Source of the DNA: Candidatus Gemmiger stercoripullorum | Lineage (GTDB): Bacteria > Bacillota > Clostridia > Oscillospirales > Ruminococcaceae | DNA: 64,000 bases | Assembly: GCA_019119365.1 (NCBI GenBank) | Contig: DWXD01000014.1 | Span: 1-64,000, forward strand | Direction of reading: 5' to 3' | In this document: positions 1 through 12,649 of the stretch, one piece after another | Position numbering within the stretch: the first letter of the stretch is position 1 | Layout of the letters: each line of letters starts with the position of its first letter | Translations under genes and position numbers: made by a program | Notes under the pieces: generated by a model | What the model was told of the DNA's origin: nothing | What the model saw: the letters and a program-made list of their open reading frames with translations, nothing else | Database searches by the model: none

Positions 1-27
1 CGCCGCAGAGATGTTCGCTCTGCGGCG
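1..27. terminator. Perfect 10-bp inverted repeat (CGCCGCAGAG / CTCTGCGGCG), probable terminator hairpin
   Basis: Sequence CGCCGCAGAGatgttcgCTCTGCGGCG at the window edge, downstream of the minus-strand ORF at 49-168. Confidence 0.55.
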
Positions 28-48
28 CGCCGCTTTTCTGTTTTCGGT

Positions 49-168
49 TTACTGCTCGTTGAACGCATCGCGGGCGATCTCAACCGCACCGCGCACACCG
101 GCGGCCGTCACGTCCTCAAACTGCATGCTGAGGCCGCTGAGCAGGCTGGCCAAAATACGCTTGGACAT
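49..168 (-). CDS. Small protein (39 aa) MSKRILASLLSGLSMQFEDVTAAGVRGAVEIARDAFNEQ
   Basis: Complete short ORF with AAAGGAG Shine-Dalgarno 8 nt upstream of ATG; directly downstream of HPr-like gene; below the ORF-track size cut-off. Confidence 0.55.
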   Translation of the reverse strand: MSKRILASLLSGLSMQFEDVTAAGVRGAVEIARDAFNEQ

Positions 169-226
169 ATTCATTGCTCCTTTACTGTACAAAACTGTGT
201 GCCGGCCATATGGTCCGGCGGCGTCT

Positions 227-448
227 TTAGTGCTTCATGGCACGGACGACGCGGTCCAGGTCGCTCTCGTCATCGCAGACGATCTTCACGGGATGGCTGT
301 AATCCAGGCTCATCATGCCGAGAATGCTCTTTGCGTCAGCGATGCTTCCCTTCATGTCGTGCACGCCAACCTCGTTGTAACATTTGGCAGCGGCAGACAC
401 GATCTCCTTGACTTCAGAGAAGTTGGAAACCTTGACTTGTCTTACCAT
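227..448 (-). CDS. HPr-family phosphocarrier-like protein lacking the GxHARP active-site motif
   Basis: MVRQVKVSNFSEVKEIVSAAAKCYNEVGVHDMKGSIADAKSILGMMSLDYSHPVKIV...; KSILGMMSL matches the HPr KSIMGVMSL segment; SD GGAGG 8 nt upstream; extended -10 TGCTATAAT upstream. Confidence 0.8.
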   Translation of the reverse strand: MVRQVKVSNFSEVKEIVSAAAKCYNEVGVHDMKGSIADAKSILGMMSLDYSHPVKIVCDDESDLDRVVRAMKH

Positions 449-830
449 AATCCAAAACCTCCATACATATCCCACCGCACCGGCCTGTTCCGGCGCGGGT
501 AAGGCCGCGGCGCCATCATGCGCCGCCCTCGCCTTACAGTGGGTATTATAGCACGGGGGCAAAGATTTTAGTCAACCTGCGCAGTTTTGCTTGCGTTTTT
601 TCTGCAACTTGCACAAAAGGCAGGTGTTGATAACCTCCCTTTTGGCCCATATGCCCTTCATTTATGAATTTGTTGTAACGAATTTCACCACTTTATATTT
701 TTCAAGACGCCGTTATTTATATTACAGTTTGCAAAATCATGTTTTTTCACCTGTTTTACCGCTTTTTTACTTGCCAACCGGCTGAAGCAGGCATGACGAT
801 ATACAACATTACTCCATATAAAAAACTTTT

Positions 831-2995
<2,165 letters not shown>

Positions 2996-2999
<4 letters not shown>

Positions 3000-5383
3000 T
3001 CTGTTTCCTCTTTCTTATATTTTGCAGGTCTTTCTGTGGCTTTGCGGGGGTGACGGCCAACGGCCAGGCCGATCAGGTAGACGGCGTAGACCGCCCAGGC
3101 CCCCAGCGCGATACCGGCCGACAGGCGCAGGCCCGGCGTGCGGTAGGTAAAAACGATGTCGGCTGCCCCGGCCGGGACCTCCACCGCCATCAAGCCGTTG
3201 TCGACCGGCCAGATCTCGGCGGTTTCCCCGTTGACGGCGGCTGAAAAGCCGTCGTCATACGGCACGCTGAACAGCGCCAGGCCGGGCTCCGCCCGCTCGG
3301 TGCGGGCGGTGAAACCGGTGCGCGTGGCGGTGAAATCCACAGCGGCCGTAGCGCGGCGGGCGGCGCAGTCGGCGGTATAGCCGTCCCAGCTGCGGGCCTC
3401 CAGCTCGGCGTCCGGCAGCGGCAGCAGGCCGGTGCGGGCGGCCTGTTCTTCGGTGAGCAGCAGCGCCTTCATCAGCACGGCGGCGCGCTCCTCCTCGGGG
3501 ACGTTTTCGATCCGCTCCGGCGTGATATACCAGTCGTAGCACAGGCCCATCGGGACCCAGTTCTCGTTTTCGTACACATCATAGTGGGCCGTGGCGGCCG
3601 CCAGCGTCCAGCCCCGCGCGGCATCCTCCGCCCAGGTCTCGGCGGCGTCTTTGGGCACCAGCGTATAGCGCACGCTGAGCAGCCCGCGCAGCGCGTAGAG
3701 TTCCGTTCCCGGTTTGGAGTTCACGTCCCGCGTGACCCCCACCGACGGGTAGAATGCAAGGATATGCGGCGCAACGGTGGAGTGGAAGCAGTTGATGCAG
3801 GGTCTGTCGAGCCAGACGCCCATATTGTTGTAGCACTCGTAGGCGTCCAGGCGGTAAAATTCCTCCTGCGGCAGCACGGCGCGCAGTTCGTCCACCGCCC
3901 CCCAGGTCATGGGCACATAGCTGCGGTCGTTGTACCACTGGCCGTATTTGGTGATCGAGATGTGCACGCTGCCGTACAGCAGCACAAAGCCGGACACCGC
4001 GGCCAGCAGCATGCCCGCGAAGCGGCGCGGTGTGCGGCGGCCCAGGCGCAGCAGCCACCAAAACAGCGCGCAGCCGAGCACGCTGACCGCAAACAGCGCC
4101 CAGAAGCGCAGCTGGTTGTCGACCACGCCGAGGCGGAACGCGCCCTCGTCATCCGTAGAAGGTACAAGCGCAAACGCCGCCGCGGCCAGCGTGACGCCCA
4201 GCACCAGACGCAGGGCGCGGCGGACCTCGGTACGTCGCAGGCTTTCGCGCTGCAGCGCCCGGCAGGTGGCCGCGCACAGCACGAGCAGCGGCATATAGTA
4301 CCAGCGGGCATAGTAGCTCGAATTGAGCGCATAGAACAGGCTGTTGAGCGCCGGGACGAACGCGCAGAGCGCGCAGATCTTCAGCAGGCGCGCAAACGGA
4401 TGCCGCCGCCAGACGCGGCAGAACGCAATGCCGCCCGCCAGCCCCACGACCGGCAGGTAGGCCGAAAGGCTGGTCCATTTGGTCACGCCTTCGCTGAACA
4501 GGTCGGTCAGATAAGGGGCGTCCGGCATCAGGAAAGTGCTGAACAAAATTGCCAGGTATTGCTGCGCTTTGCCGTAAACGAGATAACCGTAGCCGTCAAA
4601 CGGGTCGATCGTGCGCGGGTTCTGCAAAAGCGACAGCCCCGCCGGGATCAGCAGCACGCACCCGGCCGCGCAGCCGAGCAGCGTCTCGAACGCAAGGCGG
4701 CCGAAGGTGTGCGGCGTCAGCCGGTAGACCCGGCCCGCGCACAGGCAGAGAAAATAGAGCAGCAAAAACACGGCCTGCCCGGCAAAGAAGAAATAGTTGG
4801 TCAGCAGGTTGAGCGCGGCCCAGAACGGGAAGCGCCCGCGCCGGCCGTCCAGAACCGCGTCGTCAAGCGCCGCAAGCATATACGGGAACAGTGCGGCGCT
4901 GTCCAGAAAGAAGAAAAAGAAGATGTTATAGATATTATAGCCGCAGAACGCGTACAGCACCGCGCCGGCCGCGCTCCAGTTTTCGTCTTTTACCCAGCGG
5001 CGCAGCCACAGGTACGCCCCGCCGCCCGCCACGGCAAACTTCAGGCAGAGCACCGGGACCATCGTGAACGGCATCCAGCGCGGCGGCACCCACAGCGTGA
5101 GCCAGAAAAACGGCGAACCGAGGCAGTAGTAGGAGTAGGCGTTGACAAAGCCGCTGCCGAGGTCGGTCGCCCAGCTGAACGACCCGCCGCGCTTGACAAA
5201 GTCGTTGGCGTAGGCGTAAAACGGGATCATCTGGTCGTTGAAGTCCCCGGCATAGTGGAAGAAAGAACCGGAAACGCCGTCCACAATGCAGTGCGGCAAA
5301 AACAGCGCCGCAGCCAGCGCCAGGCACAAAAGAAACACGCGGCCATAGCCGCTGCGGCGCGGCCGCTGCAAGGGCAGTGTCAT
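2996..5383 (-). CDS. YfhO-family membrane protein
   Basis: Multi-TM protein with GDFNDQMIPFYAYANDF...SWATDLGSGFVNAYSYYCLGSPFFWL, typical of YfhO; SD GGAGGGG before ATG at 5383. Confidence 0.88.
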
Positions 5384-5510
5384 ATTTTCCCCTCCTGCTG
5401 CAAATACGCCGTATAAAAAGGTTTTCCGGCGCGCCGAATCGTGGTATACTGAAATGGCAAGCCCTGCTGCCGCCGCGCGGCAGCCAAACCGGGCCCCGAA
5501 AGGACAAACC

Positions 5511-6113
5511 ATGGAGACCTATCCCTTCAGCGCCCTGTTGGGGCGGATGAAATACATCACGCGCTGGAGCCTGATGCGCAACGGCCGCGCGGAAAGCCTG
5601 AGCGAACACACGGCCGACACGGCGCTGATCGCGCACATGCTGTGCCTGATCGCCCAAAACTGCACCGGAACAGGCGCGGGCATCCGCCCCGATACCGTCG
5701 CCACGGCGGCGCTGTACCATGACGGGCCGGAGATCCTGACCGGCGACATGCCGACGCCGGTCAAGTATAAAAACGATTCGCTGCGCACCGCCTACAAAGC
5801 GGTCGAAGCGCAGAGCGCCCGCGCCATTGCCAGCCTGCTGCCCAAAGAGCTGGCCGCCACCGGCGAAGCGTACCTGACCGGCGCGGTGCTCAGCGACGCC
5901 GAGCGCAGGCTGCTGAAAGCGGCGGACCGGCTTTCGGCGCTGATCAAGTGCATGGAGGAATGCCAGTCCGGCAACCGCGAATTTGAAGCCGCGCTCGCCC
6001 AGCAGCGCCAGGCGCTGGCCGACATGCACTGCCCCGAAGCCGACTTTTTTATGCAGCATATGCTGCCCTGCTATTCGCAGAATCTGGACGAATTGACCCG
6101 CGGGCGGTTCTGA
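5511..6113 (+). CDS. HD-domain 5'-deoxynucleotidase, YfbR-like
   Basis: METYPFSALLGRMKYITRWSLMRNGRAESLSEHTADTALIAHML...ALYHDGPEILTGDMPTPVKY. Confidence 0.9.
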   Translation: METYPFSALLGRMKYITRWSLMRNGRAESLSEHTADTALIAHMLCLIAQNCTGTGAGIRPDTVATAALYHDGPEILTGDMPTPVKYKNDSLRTAYKAVEAQSARAIASLLPKELAATGEAYLTGAVLSDAERRLLKAADRLSALIKCMEECQSGNREFEAALAQQRQALADMHCPEADFFMQHMLPCYSQNLDELTRGRF

Positions 6114-6116
6114 GGC

Positions 6117-7094
6117 TTACTCGTTGCAGCGGAACACCGCGTCGATCAGCACGTCCACATCGGTAAAGTGGGTCAGGCGGGCACAGGCGCGGCGCAGCGC
6201 CGCGGCCCCGCGCAGGCCTTTCATATAATGCATGGCCTGGCTGCGCGCCTGGGGCATGGCGGCCCACTCCCCTTTTTCTTCGCACATTTCATAGACCTGG
6301 CGGCGCAGGGCGGCCATGCGCTGCGCCAGCGTCGGCGGCGCAGGCGGCGCCTGCCCGGCCAGTACGGCGTTGACGCGGCCGAACAGCCACGGGTCGCCCA
6401 GCGCGCCGCGGCCGATCATGACGCCGTCGCAGCCGGTTTGTTCAACGGCCTGCTGCGCGCGCTCGGGGGTTGTGATATCCCCGTTCGCAAACACCGGGAT
6501 GCGCACGGCCTGTTTGATGGCCGCCACGGCGTCCCAGTGGACCGGCGGGATGTACATCTGTTCCCGCGTGCGGCCGTGAACGACGAGCAGGTCCGCGCCG
6601 TTTTGCTCGCACTGGCGGGCCACCTCCGGCCCGGTCAGGTGCTCGTCATCCCAGCCGGTGCGCATCTTGACGGTAAGCGGGGTATCCTCCCCCAGCGCCT
6701 GCCGCGCCGCGCGGACCATCGCCCCGCACAGCGCGGGGTCCAGCATCAGCTTGCTGCCGGCCCCGCCGCCGGTGATCTTGGGCGCCGGGCAGCCCATGTT
6801 GAGGTCGAGTATATCGAACCGGATCTCCCGGTCCCGCAAAATCGCGATGGACTGCCCGAGCAGGTCCGGCTCACAGCCGAACAGCTGCACGGCGTACAGC
6901 CCGTGGGGGTCGCGGTCCCGCAGCAGGGCCAGGCTCTTTTTATCGCCAAAGGTGATGGCCTTGGCGCTGGCCATCTCGCTGACTGTCCAGGCCGCGCCGT
7001 GGTCCGCCATCAGGCGGCGGCAGGCCGCGTCGCTGAGACCGGCCATCGGCGCGAACGCCGCCCCGGCCGGGATCGTTAATTTTCTAAGCTGCAT
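6117..7094 (-). CDS. dusB: tRNA-dihydrouridine synthase
   Basis: FAPMAGLSDAACRRL...LDLNMGCPAPKITGGGAGSKLM...GRTREQMY...GVMIGRGALGDPWLF. Confidence 0.92.
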   Translation of the reverse strand: MQLRKLTIPAGAAFAPMAGLSDAACRRLMADHGAAWTVSEMASAKAITFGDKKSLALLRDRDPHGLYAVQLFGCEPDLLGQSIAILRDREIRFDILDLNMGCPAPKITGGGAGSKLMLDPALCGAMVRAARQALGEDTPLTVKMRTGWDDEHLTGPEVARQCEQNGADLLVVHGRTREQMYIPPVHWDAVAAIKQAVRIPVFANGDITTPERAQQAVEQTGCDGVMIGRGALGDPWLFGRVNAVLAGQAPPAPPTLAQRMAALRRQVYEMCEEKGEWAAMPQARSQAMHYMKGLRGAAALRRACARLTHFTDVDVLIDAVFRCNE

Positions 7095-7262
7095 GGATAC
7101 CTCTTCCTTTAATAAGCAGGCGGGTGGCCGCCCGGGGCGGCGCGCCGCTGCCAAAACGCTGCGCTTTGGCACAGCCAACCCAAACATTGTATCATATCCC
7201 CCACAAGTTCGCAATTTGTGTTATACTACCTTTATGAAATTTTACACAGGAGGACCAACGCC

Positions 7263-9788
7263 ATGAAACTGCTGGTGCTGGACGGCAACAGCCTTTTGAA
7301 CCGCGCGTTCTTCGGCATCCGCGTGCTGACGACCAAGGACGGCCGGTATACCAACGCGATCTTCGGCTTCCAGAATATTCTGCTCAACCTGCTCTCCACC
7401 CACAGCCCCGACGCTGTCGCCATCGCCTGGGACGAGCGCGCGCCGACTTTCCGCCACAAAGCCTACGACGGTTACAAGGCCACCCGCCACGGCATGCCGG
7501 AGGAACTGGCCCAGCAGCTGCCGGTGGTCAAGGAGCTGCTGGACGACCTCGGCTTTGTGCAGGTGAGCCAGGCCGGGTGGGAGGCCGACGACATCCTGGG
7601 CACACTGTCCGCCGCCTGCGCGCGCGCGGGCGGCACGACGCTGCTGGCGACCGGCGACCGCGACAGCCTGCAGCTGGTGGACGACAAGACGACCGTGCTG
7701 CTCGCGACCAACCGCGAGACGCTTATCATGGACCCGGCGGCGATCCGCGAAAAATACGGCGTGGAACCGCTGCAGCTCATTGAGGTCAAGAGCCTGATGG
7801 GCGATTCGTCCGACAACATCCCCGGCGTGCCGGGCATCGGCGAAAAGACCGCGCTGGCGCTGGTGCAGAAGTTCGGCAGCCTGCAGGGCGTATATGAACA
7901 CCTGGACGACGCAGTCATCAAGCCGAAACAGCGCGAGCGGCTGGCCGAAAACCGCGAACAGGCCGAGCTTTCCCGCATGCTTGGCACCATCCGGCGGGAC
8001 GCGCCGATCGAGACCGCCCCCGAAACCTACCGCCGCCGCCCCGGCGACCCGGCCGCAGCGGCCAAACTGCTGGCAAACCTGGAGATGCACAAGCTGGCGG
8101 CGCGCTGGGCGCTGGACGAGACGCCCGCCCCCGCCGCAGACGCCGCCGAGCTGCCGGCCGTGGAAGCCGCGCCGCTGCCCGGGGGCATCGCCGGGCGGGT
8201 ATACGTCGCCCAAAACCCCGCCCCGGCCAAAGGCGAGGAGGGCGGCTGGTACGCCGTGCAGGGGCAGGCTGTCTATACGCTGGCCAAGGCCGACATCCCC
8301 GCCCTGCTGGACAGCGGGGCCGAGGTGTGGGCGTTTGACGCCAAACCGCTCTACCGGCTGGCGCTTGAAGCGGGCGGCGCCGGGCAGAGCATCCGTTTTG
8401 ACGGCAAGCTGGCGGCTTACCTGCTGAACCCTTCGGCCAGCGATTATCAAGTCGCGCCGCTGGCGGCCGAATACGGCGTTGCGCCGCAGTTTTCCTGCGA
8501 GAGCTGCCCCGACGCCGGGGTGCTGGCCGCGCTGTGCGGCACGCTGGCCGGGCATCTTGACGAACAGGGGCAGCACCGCCTGCTGGCCGAGATGGAACTG
8601 CCGCTGGCGCGCGTGCTGGCGGATATGGAGCGCATCGGCTTCGCCGTGGATGCCGACGGCATCCGCGCCTTTGGCGAAAGCCTGCGCGGCGAGCTGGACG
8701 GCATTTTGCAGCGCATCTATACGGCGGTCGGGTACGAATTCAACCTCAACAGCCCGCAGCAGCTCGGCGAAGCGCTGTTTGACAAGCTCGGCCTGCCGCC
8801 GCGCAAAAAAAACAAGCGCGGCTATTCGACCGACGCCGAGACGCTGGAAAGCCTGCGCCCGTACAGCGAGGTCGTGGACGATATCTTAAAGTACCGCACC
8901 TATGCAAAACTGCTTTCAACCTATGTAGAAGGGCTGCTCAAGGCGCTGGGCCCGGACGGGCGCATCCATTCGACCTTTATCCAGACCGAAGCGCGCACCG
9001 GGCGCATCAGCTCGACCGAGCCGAATTTGCAGAACATCCCGATCCGCACCGAGCTGGGCAGCCGCCTGCGCGGCTACTTTGTGGCCGGGGCGGGCATGAC
9101 GCTTGTCGACGCCGACTATTCGCAGATCGAGCTGCGCATCCTTGCGCACATCACCGGCGACGAAGCCATGCAGCACGCCTTTTTGAGCGGGGCGGACATC
9201 CACCGCTCGACGGCGGCCAAAATATACCACCTGCCGGAGGAAAACATCACGCACGAGCTGCGCAGCGCAGCCAAGGCGATCAACTTTGGCATCATGTACG
9301 GCAAGGGCGCATTCTCCTTGAGCCGGGACCTGAATGTGCCGGTCAAGGAGGCGGACGCTTTCCTGAAGACTTATCTGGACACCTTCCCCAAAGTGGACGG
9401 ATACATGAAAGACTGCATCGCCCATGCCAGGGAAAAAGGCTATGTGGAAACGCTGTTCGGGCGGCGGCGGCCGCTGCCCGAGCTCGCAAGCTCGAATTTC
9501 CAGGTGCGTTCTTCGGGCGAGCGCATGGCGCGCAACACGCCGATCCAGGGCACGGCGGCCGACATCATCAAGCTGGCGATGGTCCATGTATGGCAGCGCC
9601 TGCGCGACGAAGGGCTGCACGCCCGGCTGCTTTTGCAGGTACACGACGAACTGATCGTGGAGACGCCGCTGGATGAAGTGGAGCGGGTCAAAGCGCTGGT
9701 CAAAGAAGAGATGGAGCAGGTCGTGCAGTATGAAGTGCCGCTGACCGCCGAGGTCGGCACCGGCAAAACCTGGCTGGAAGCGCACTGA
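7263..9788 (+). CDS. polA: DNA polymerase I
   Basis: N-terminal 5'-3' exonuclease (MKLLVLDGNSLLNRAFFGIR...GDSSDNIPGVPGIGEKTA) and family A polymerase motifs (DADYSQIELRILAHITGDE, QVHDELIVE). Confidence 0.97.
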   Translation: MKLLVLDGNSLLNRAFFGIRVLTTKDGRYTNAIFGFQNILLNLLSTHSPDAVAIAWDERAPTFRHKAYDGYKATRHGMPEELAQQLPVVKELLDDLGFVQVSQAGWEADDILGTLSAACARAGGTTLLATGDRDSLQLVDDKTTVLLATNRETLIMDPAAIREKYGVEPLQLIEVKSLMGDSSDNIPGVPGIGEKTALALVQKFGSLQGVYEHLDDAVIKPKQRERLAENREQAELSRMLGTIRRDAPIETAPETYRRRPGDPAAAAKLLANLEMHKLAARWALDETPAPAADAAELPAVEAAPLPGGIAGRVYVAQNPAPAKGEEGGWYAVQGQAVYTLAKADIPALLDSGAEVWAFDAKPLYRLALEAGGAGQSIRFDGKLAAYLLNPSASDYQVAPLAAEYGVAPQFSCESCPDAGVLAALCGTLAGHLDEQGQHRLLAEMELPLARVLADMERIGFAVDADGIRAFGESLRGELDGILQRIYTAVGYEFNLNSPQQLGEALFDKLGLPPRKKNKRGYSTDAETLESLRPYSEVVDDILKYRTYAKLLSTYVEGLLKALGPDGRIHSTFIQTEARTGRISSTEPNLQNIPIRTELGSRLRGYFVAGAGMTLVDADYSQIELRILAHITGDEAMQHAFLSGADIHRSTAAKIYHLPEENITHELRSAAKAINFGIMYGKGAFSLSRDLNVPVKEADAFLKTYLDTFPKVDGYMKDCIAHAREKGYVETLFGRRRPLPELASSNFQVRSSGERMARNTPIQGTAADIIKLAMVHVWQRLRDEGLHARLLLQVHDELIVETPLDEVERVKALVKEEMEQVVQYEVPLTAEVGTGKTWLEAH

Positions 9789-9813
9789 ACAATAAAGGAG
9801 CAACAAAAAACAT

Positions 9814-10821
9814 ATGCTGATTTTAGGGTTTGAATCCAGCTGTGACGAGACCGCCGCCGCCGTCGTGGAGGACGGGCGCCTCCTGCGCTCGAACGTCATT
9901 GCCACCAGCGTGGCCGAACAGGCGCTGTACGGCGGCGTGGTGCCGGAAATTGCCAGCCGCCGCCATGCGGAGTCGATCAGCCAGGTGGCAGACAAAGCCC
10001 TGGCCGACGCCGGGCTGACCATCGCGGATATCGACGCCGTCGCCGTCACGTTCGCGCCGGGGCTGATCGGCGCGGTGCTTGTCGGCGTCAACTTTGCCAA
10101 AGGGCTGGCCTACAGCGCGGGCAAGCCGCTGGTGCCGGTACACCACCTGCGCGGGCATATCGCGGCCAACTACCTGACCCACCCGGAACTGCAGCCGCCG
10201 TTTTTGTGCCTTGTCGCCAGCGGCGGGCACAGCCACATCGTTATGGTCGAAGACTGGTGCCGTTACCGCGTGCTGGGCCGCACGGTGGACGACGCCGCGG
10301 GCGAAGCGTTCGACAAGGTTGCCCGCACGCTGGGGCTGCCCTACCCCGGCGGGCCCAGCGTCTCGCAGGCCGCCCGCAGCGGTGACCCGCACGCCTACAA
10401 GCTGCCCGTGCCGCATGTGGAGGGCAAATATAACGTCAGCTTTTCCGGGTTAAAGACCGCCGTTGTCAACGAAGTCCACAACGCCGAACAGCGCGGCGAG
10501 GCGGTGCGCGTCCCCGATATGGCCGCCAGCTTCCAGGAGCGCATCGCGCAGATCCTGGCCAAAAAGCTGCTGGCCGCCGCGGCCGATACCGGCGCCAAAA
10601 CCGTCTGCCTGGCCGGGGGCGTGGCCGCCAACGGCCGCCTGCGCCAGCTTGTCAACGACGGCGCGCAGAAGCTGGGGGCGCGGGTATTTTTGCCCGAGCT
10701 GAAATACTGCGGCGACAACGCGGCGATGATCGCCGCACAGGGCTACCATGAATACAAGGACGGCAACCTGGCCGGCCTGCGCCTCAACGGCCTGCCGACG
10801 CTTGAGATCGATTACCGGTAA
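9814..10821 (+). CDS. tsaD: tRNA N6-adenosine threonylcarbamoyltransferase
   Basis: MLILGFESSCDETAAAVVEDGR...HHLRGHIAANY...GGPSVSQAARSGD. Confidence 0.97.
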   Translation: MLILGFESSCDETAAAVVEDGRLLRSNVIATSVAEQALYGGVVPEIASRRHAESISQVADKALADAGLTIADIDAVAVTFAPGLIGAVLVGVNFAKGLAYSAGKPLVPVHHLRGHIAANYLTHPELQPPFLCLVASGGHSHIVMVEDWCRYRVLGRTVDDAAGEAFDKVARTLGLPYPGGPSVSQAARSGDPHAYKLPVPHVEGKYNVSFSGLKTAVVNEVHNAEQRGEAVRVPDMAASFQERIAQILAKKLLAAAADTGAKTVCLAGGVAANGRLRQLVNDGAQKLGARVFLPELKYCGDNAAMIAAQGYHEYKDGNLAGLRLNGLPTLEIDYR

Positions 10822-10826
10822 AAGGC

Positions 10827-10855
10827 TTGCGCAAACGGGGCATCTATTGTAAAAT
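10827..10855 (+). promoter_or_regulatory. Promoter TTGCGC-17-TAAAAT for glnS
   Basis: TTGCGCAAACGGGGCATCTATTGTAAAAT between tsaD and glnS. Confidence 0.6.
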
Positions 10856-10888
10856 ACTACATTGAAACTAACTTTTGGGGTGGAAACC

Positions 10889-12550
10889 ATGTCTGACGAA
10901 AAATTTTCCAATTTTCTGACCGATATCATTGACGCCGACCTGGCCGAGGGCAAGGTCAAAGAGGTCCACACGCGTTTCCCGCCGGAGCCGAACGGCTACC
11001 TGCACATTGGTTCGGCCAAGGCCATCTATATCAACTACATGGTCGCCAAAACCTACGGCGGTAAGTTCAACCTGCGCTATGACGACACCAACCCCGCGCG
11101 CGAAGGCGACGAGTATGTGCAGAGCATTCTGCGCGACCTGGAATGGCTTGGCGCGCACCCGGACGGCGGCATTTTTTACGGCAGCGACTATTTTGAAAAA
11201 TGCTATGAATGCGCTGAAAAGCTGATTGAAGACGGCAAAGCCTATGTCGACGACCTGACCCGCGAACAGATGCAGGAGTACCGCGGCAACGACGCGGGCA
11301 AGCCGAGCCGCCCTTCCCCCTACCGTGACCGCGCGCCGGAGGAAAACCTCGACCTGTTCCGCCGCATGCGCGCCGGTGAGTTTGCCGACGGCGAAAAGAC
11401 GCTGCGCGCCAAGATCGACCTGGCCAGCCCCAACATGAACATGCGCGACCCGGCCATCTACCGCATCAAGCATGTCGGCCACCACCGCCAGGGCGACAAA
11501 TGGTGCATCTATCCGCTGTATGACTTTGCCCACCCGATCCAGGATGCGATCGAGGGCATCACCCATTCGCTGTGCAGCCTGGAATTTGAAAACCACCGCC
11601 CGCTGTACAACTGGGTCATCGAGAACCTGTTCGGCGGCGAGTTCCCCAAACAGCGCGAGTTCGCCCGCCTGAACGTGACCAACACGGTCATGAGCAAGCG
11701 CTACCTGCGCGAGCTGGTTGAGAAAGGCATCGTAGACGGCTGGGACGACCCGCGCATGCCGACGCTGTCCGGCCTGCGCCGCCGCGGCTACACGCCGACG
11801 AGCATCTTTGAGTTTGTGCGCGGGGCGGGTATCTCCAAGGCGGACAGCCTGGTCGATATGCGCCAGCTGGAAGCTGTTCTGCGCGCCGAGCTGGAGCTTT
11901 CGGCGCAGCGCCGCGTGGCCGTGCTTGACCCGGTCAAGCTCATCATTGACAACTACCCGGCCGACCAGTGCGAATATTTCGAGCTGCCGAACAACCCCAA
12001 CCGCGACGCGAACGACCCGAGCACCCGCCCGGTCGCCTTTACCAAAGAGGTCTGGATCGACCGCAGCGATTTCTTTGAGGTCCCGCCGCCGAAGTTCAAG
12101 CGGCTGACCCTGGGCAGCGAAGTGCGCCTGATGGGCGCCTATCTTGTGCGCTGCACAGGCGTCGACAAGGACGAAGCCGGCAACGTGACCGCCATCCACG
12201 CCGAAGCCGACCTTGCCACCCGCAGCGGCAACCCCGCCGACGGCCGCAAAGTGCGCGGCACCATCCACTGGGTCAGCTGCGCGCACTGCATCGACGCCGA
12301 GGTGCGCCTGTACGACAAGCTGTTCACCGAAGCGAACATGAACGGCATCCCGGAAGGCGCCGACTTCAAGGATTACCTGAACCCCGAGAGCGTTGTGACC
12401 GTGCCCCACGCCAAGCTGGAAGCCAGCCTGGCCGGGGCCAAGCCCGGCGAACGGTTCCAGTTCGTGCGCACCGGCTACTTTACCCCGGACAGCCGCGACC
12501 CGCATGTGTACAACCGCATCGTGACGCTGAAGGACAGCTTCAAACTGTAA
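10889..12550 (+). CDS. glnS: Glutaminyl-tRNA synthetase
   Basis: FPPEPNGYLHIGSAKAIYINYMVAKTYGGKFNLRYDDTNPA; MSKRYL motif; SD GGGGTGG. Confidence 0.96.
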   Translation: MSDEKFSNFLTDIIDADLAEGKVKEVHTRFPPEPNGYLHIGSAKAIYINYMVAKTYGGKFNLRYDDTNPAREGDEYVQSILRDLEWLGAHPDGGIFYGSDYFEKCYECAEKLIEDGKAYVDDLTREQMQEYRGNDAGKPSRPSPYRDRAPEENLDLFRRMRAGEFADGEKTLRAKIDLASPNMNMRDPAIYRIKHVGHHRQGDKWCIYPLYDFAHPIQDAIEGITHSLCSLEFENHRPLYNWVIENLFGGEFPKQREFARLNVTNTVMSKRYLRELVEKGIVDGWDDPRMPTLSGLRRRGYTPTSIFEFVRGAGISKADSLVDMRQLEAVLRAELELSAQRRVAVLDPVKLIIDNYPADQCEYFELPNNPNRDANDPSTRPVAFTKEVWIDRSDFFEVPPPKFKRLTLGSEVRLMGAYLVRCTGVDKDEAGNVTAIHAEADLATRSGNPADGRKVRGTIHWVSCAHCIDAEVRLYDKLFTEANMNGIPEGADFKDYLNPESVVTVPHAKLEASLAGAKPGERFQFVRTGYFTPDSRDPHVYNRIVTLKDSFKL

Positions 12551-12573
12551 CGCGCTGTTTTACCGCACAATAG

Positions 12574-12620
12574 AAAAATCCCGCACACCGTTCTTTTGAG
12601 AACCGTGTGCGGGATTTTTG
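12574..12620 (+). terminator. Rho-independent terminator (long, bidirectional)
   Basis: AAAAATCCCGCACACCGTTCttttGAGAACcGTGTGCGGGATTTTT. Confidence 0.9.
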
Positions 12621-12649
12621 TTTGGGTTGGCTCCGGCTGCGCGCCGCGC

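Noticed and set aside
3584-5416. 610-aa plus-strand ORF opposite the YfhO-like gene
   Set aside because: No SD, Arg/Gln-rich, no domain; antisense artefact.
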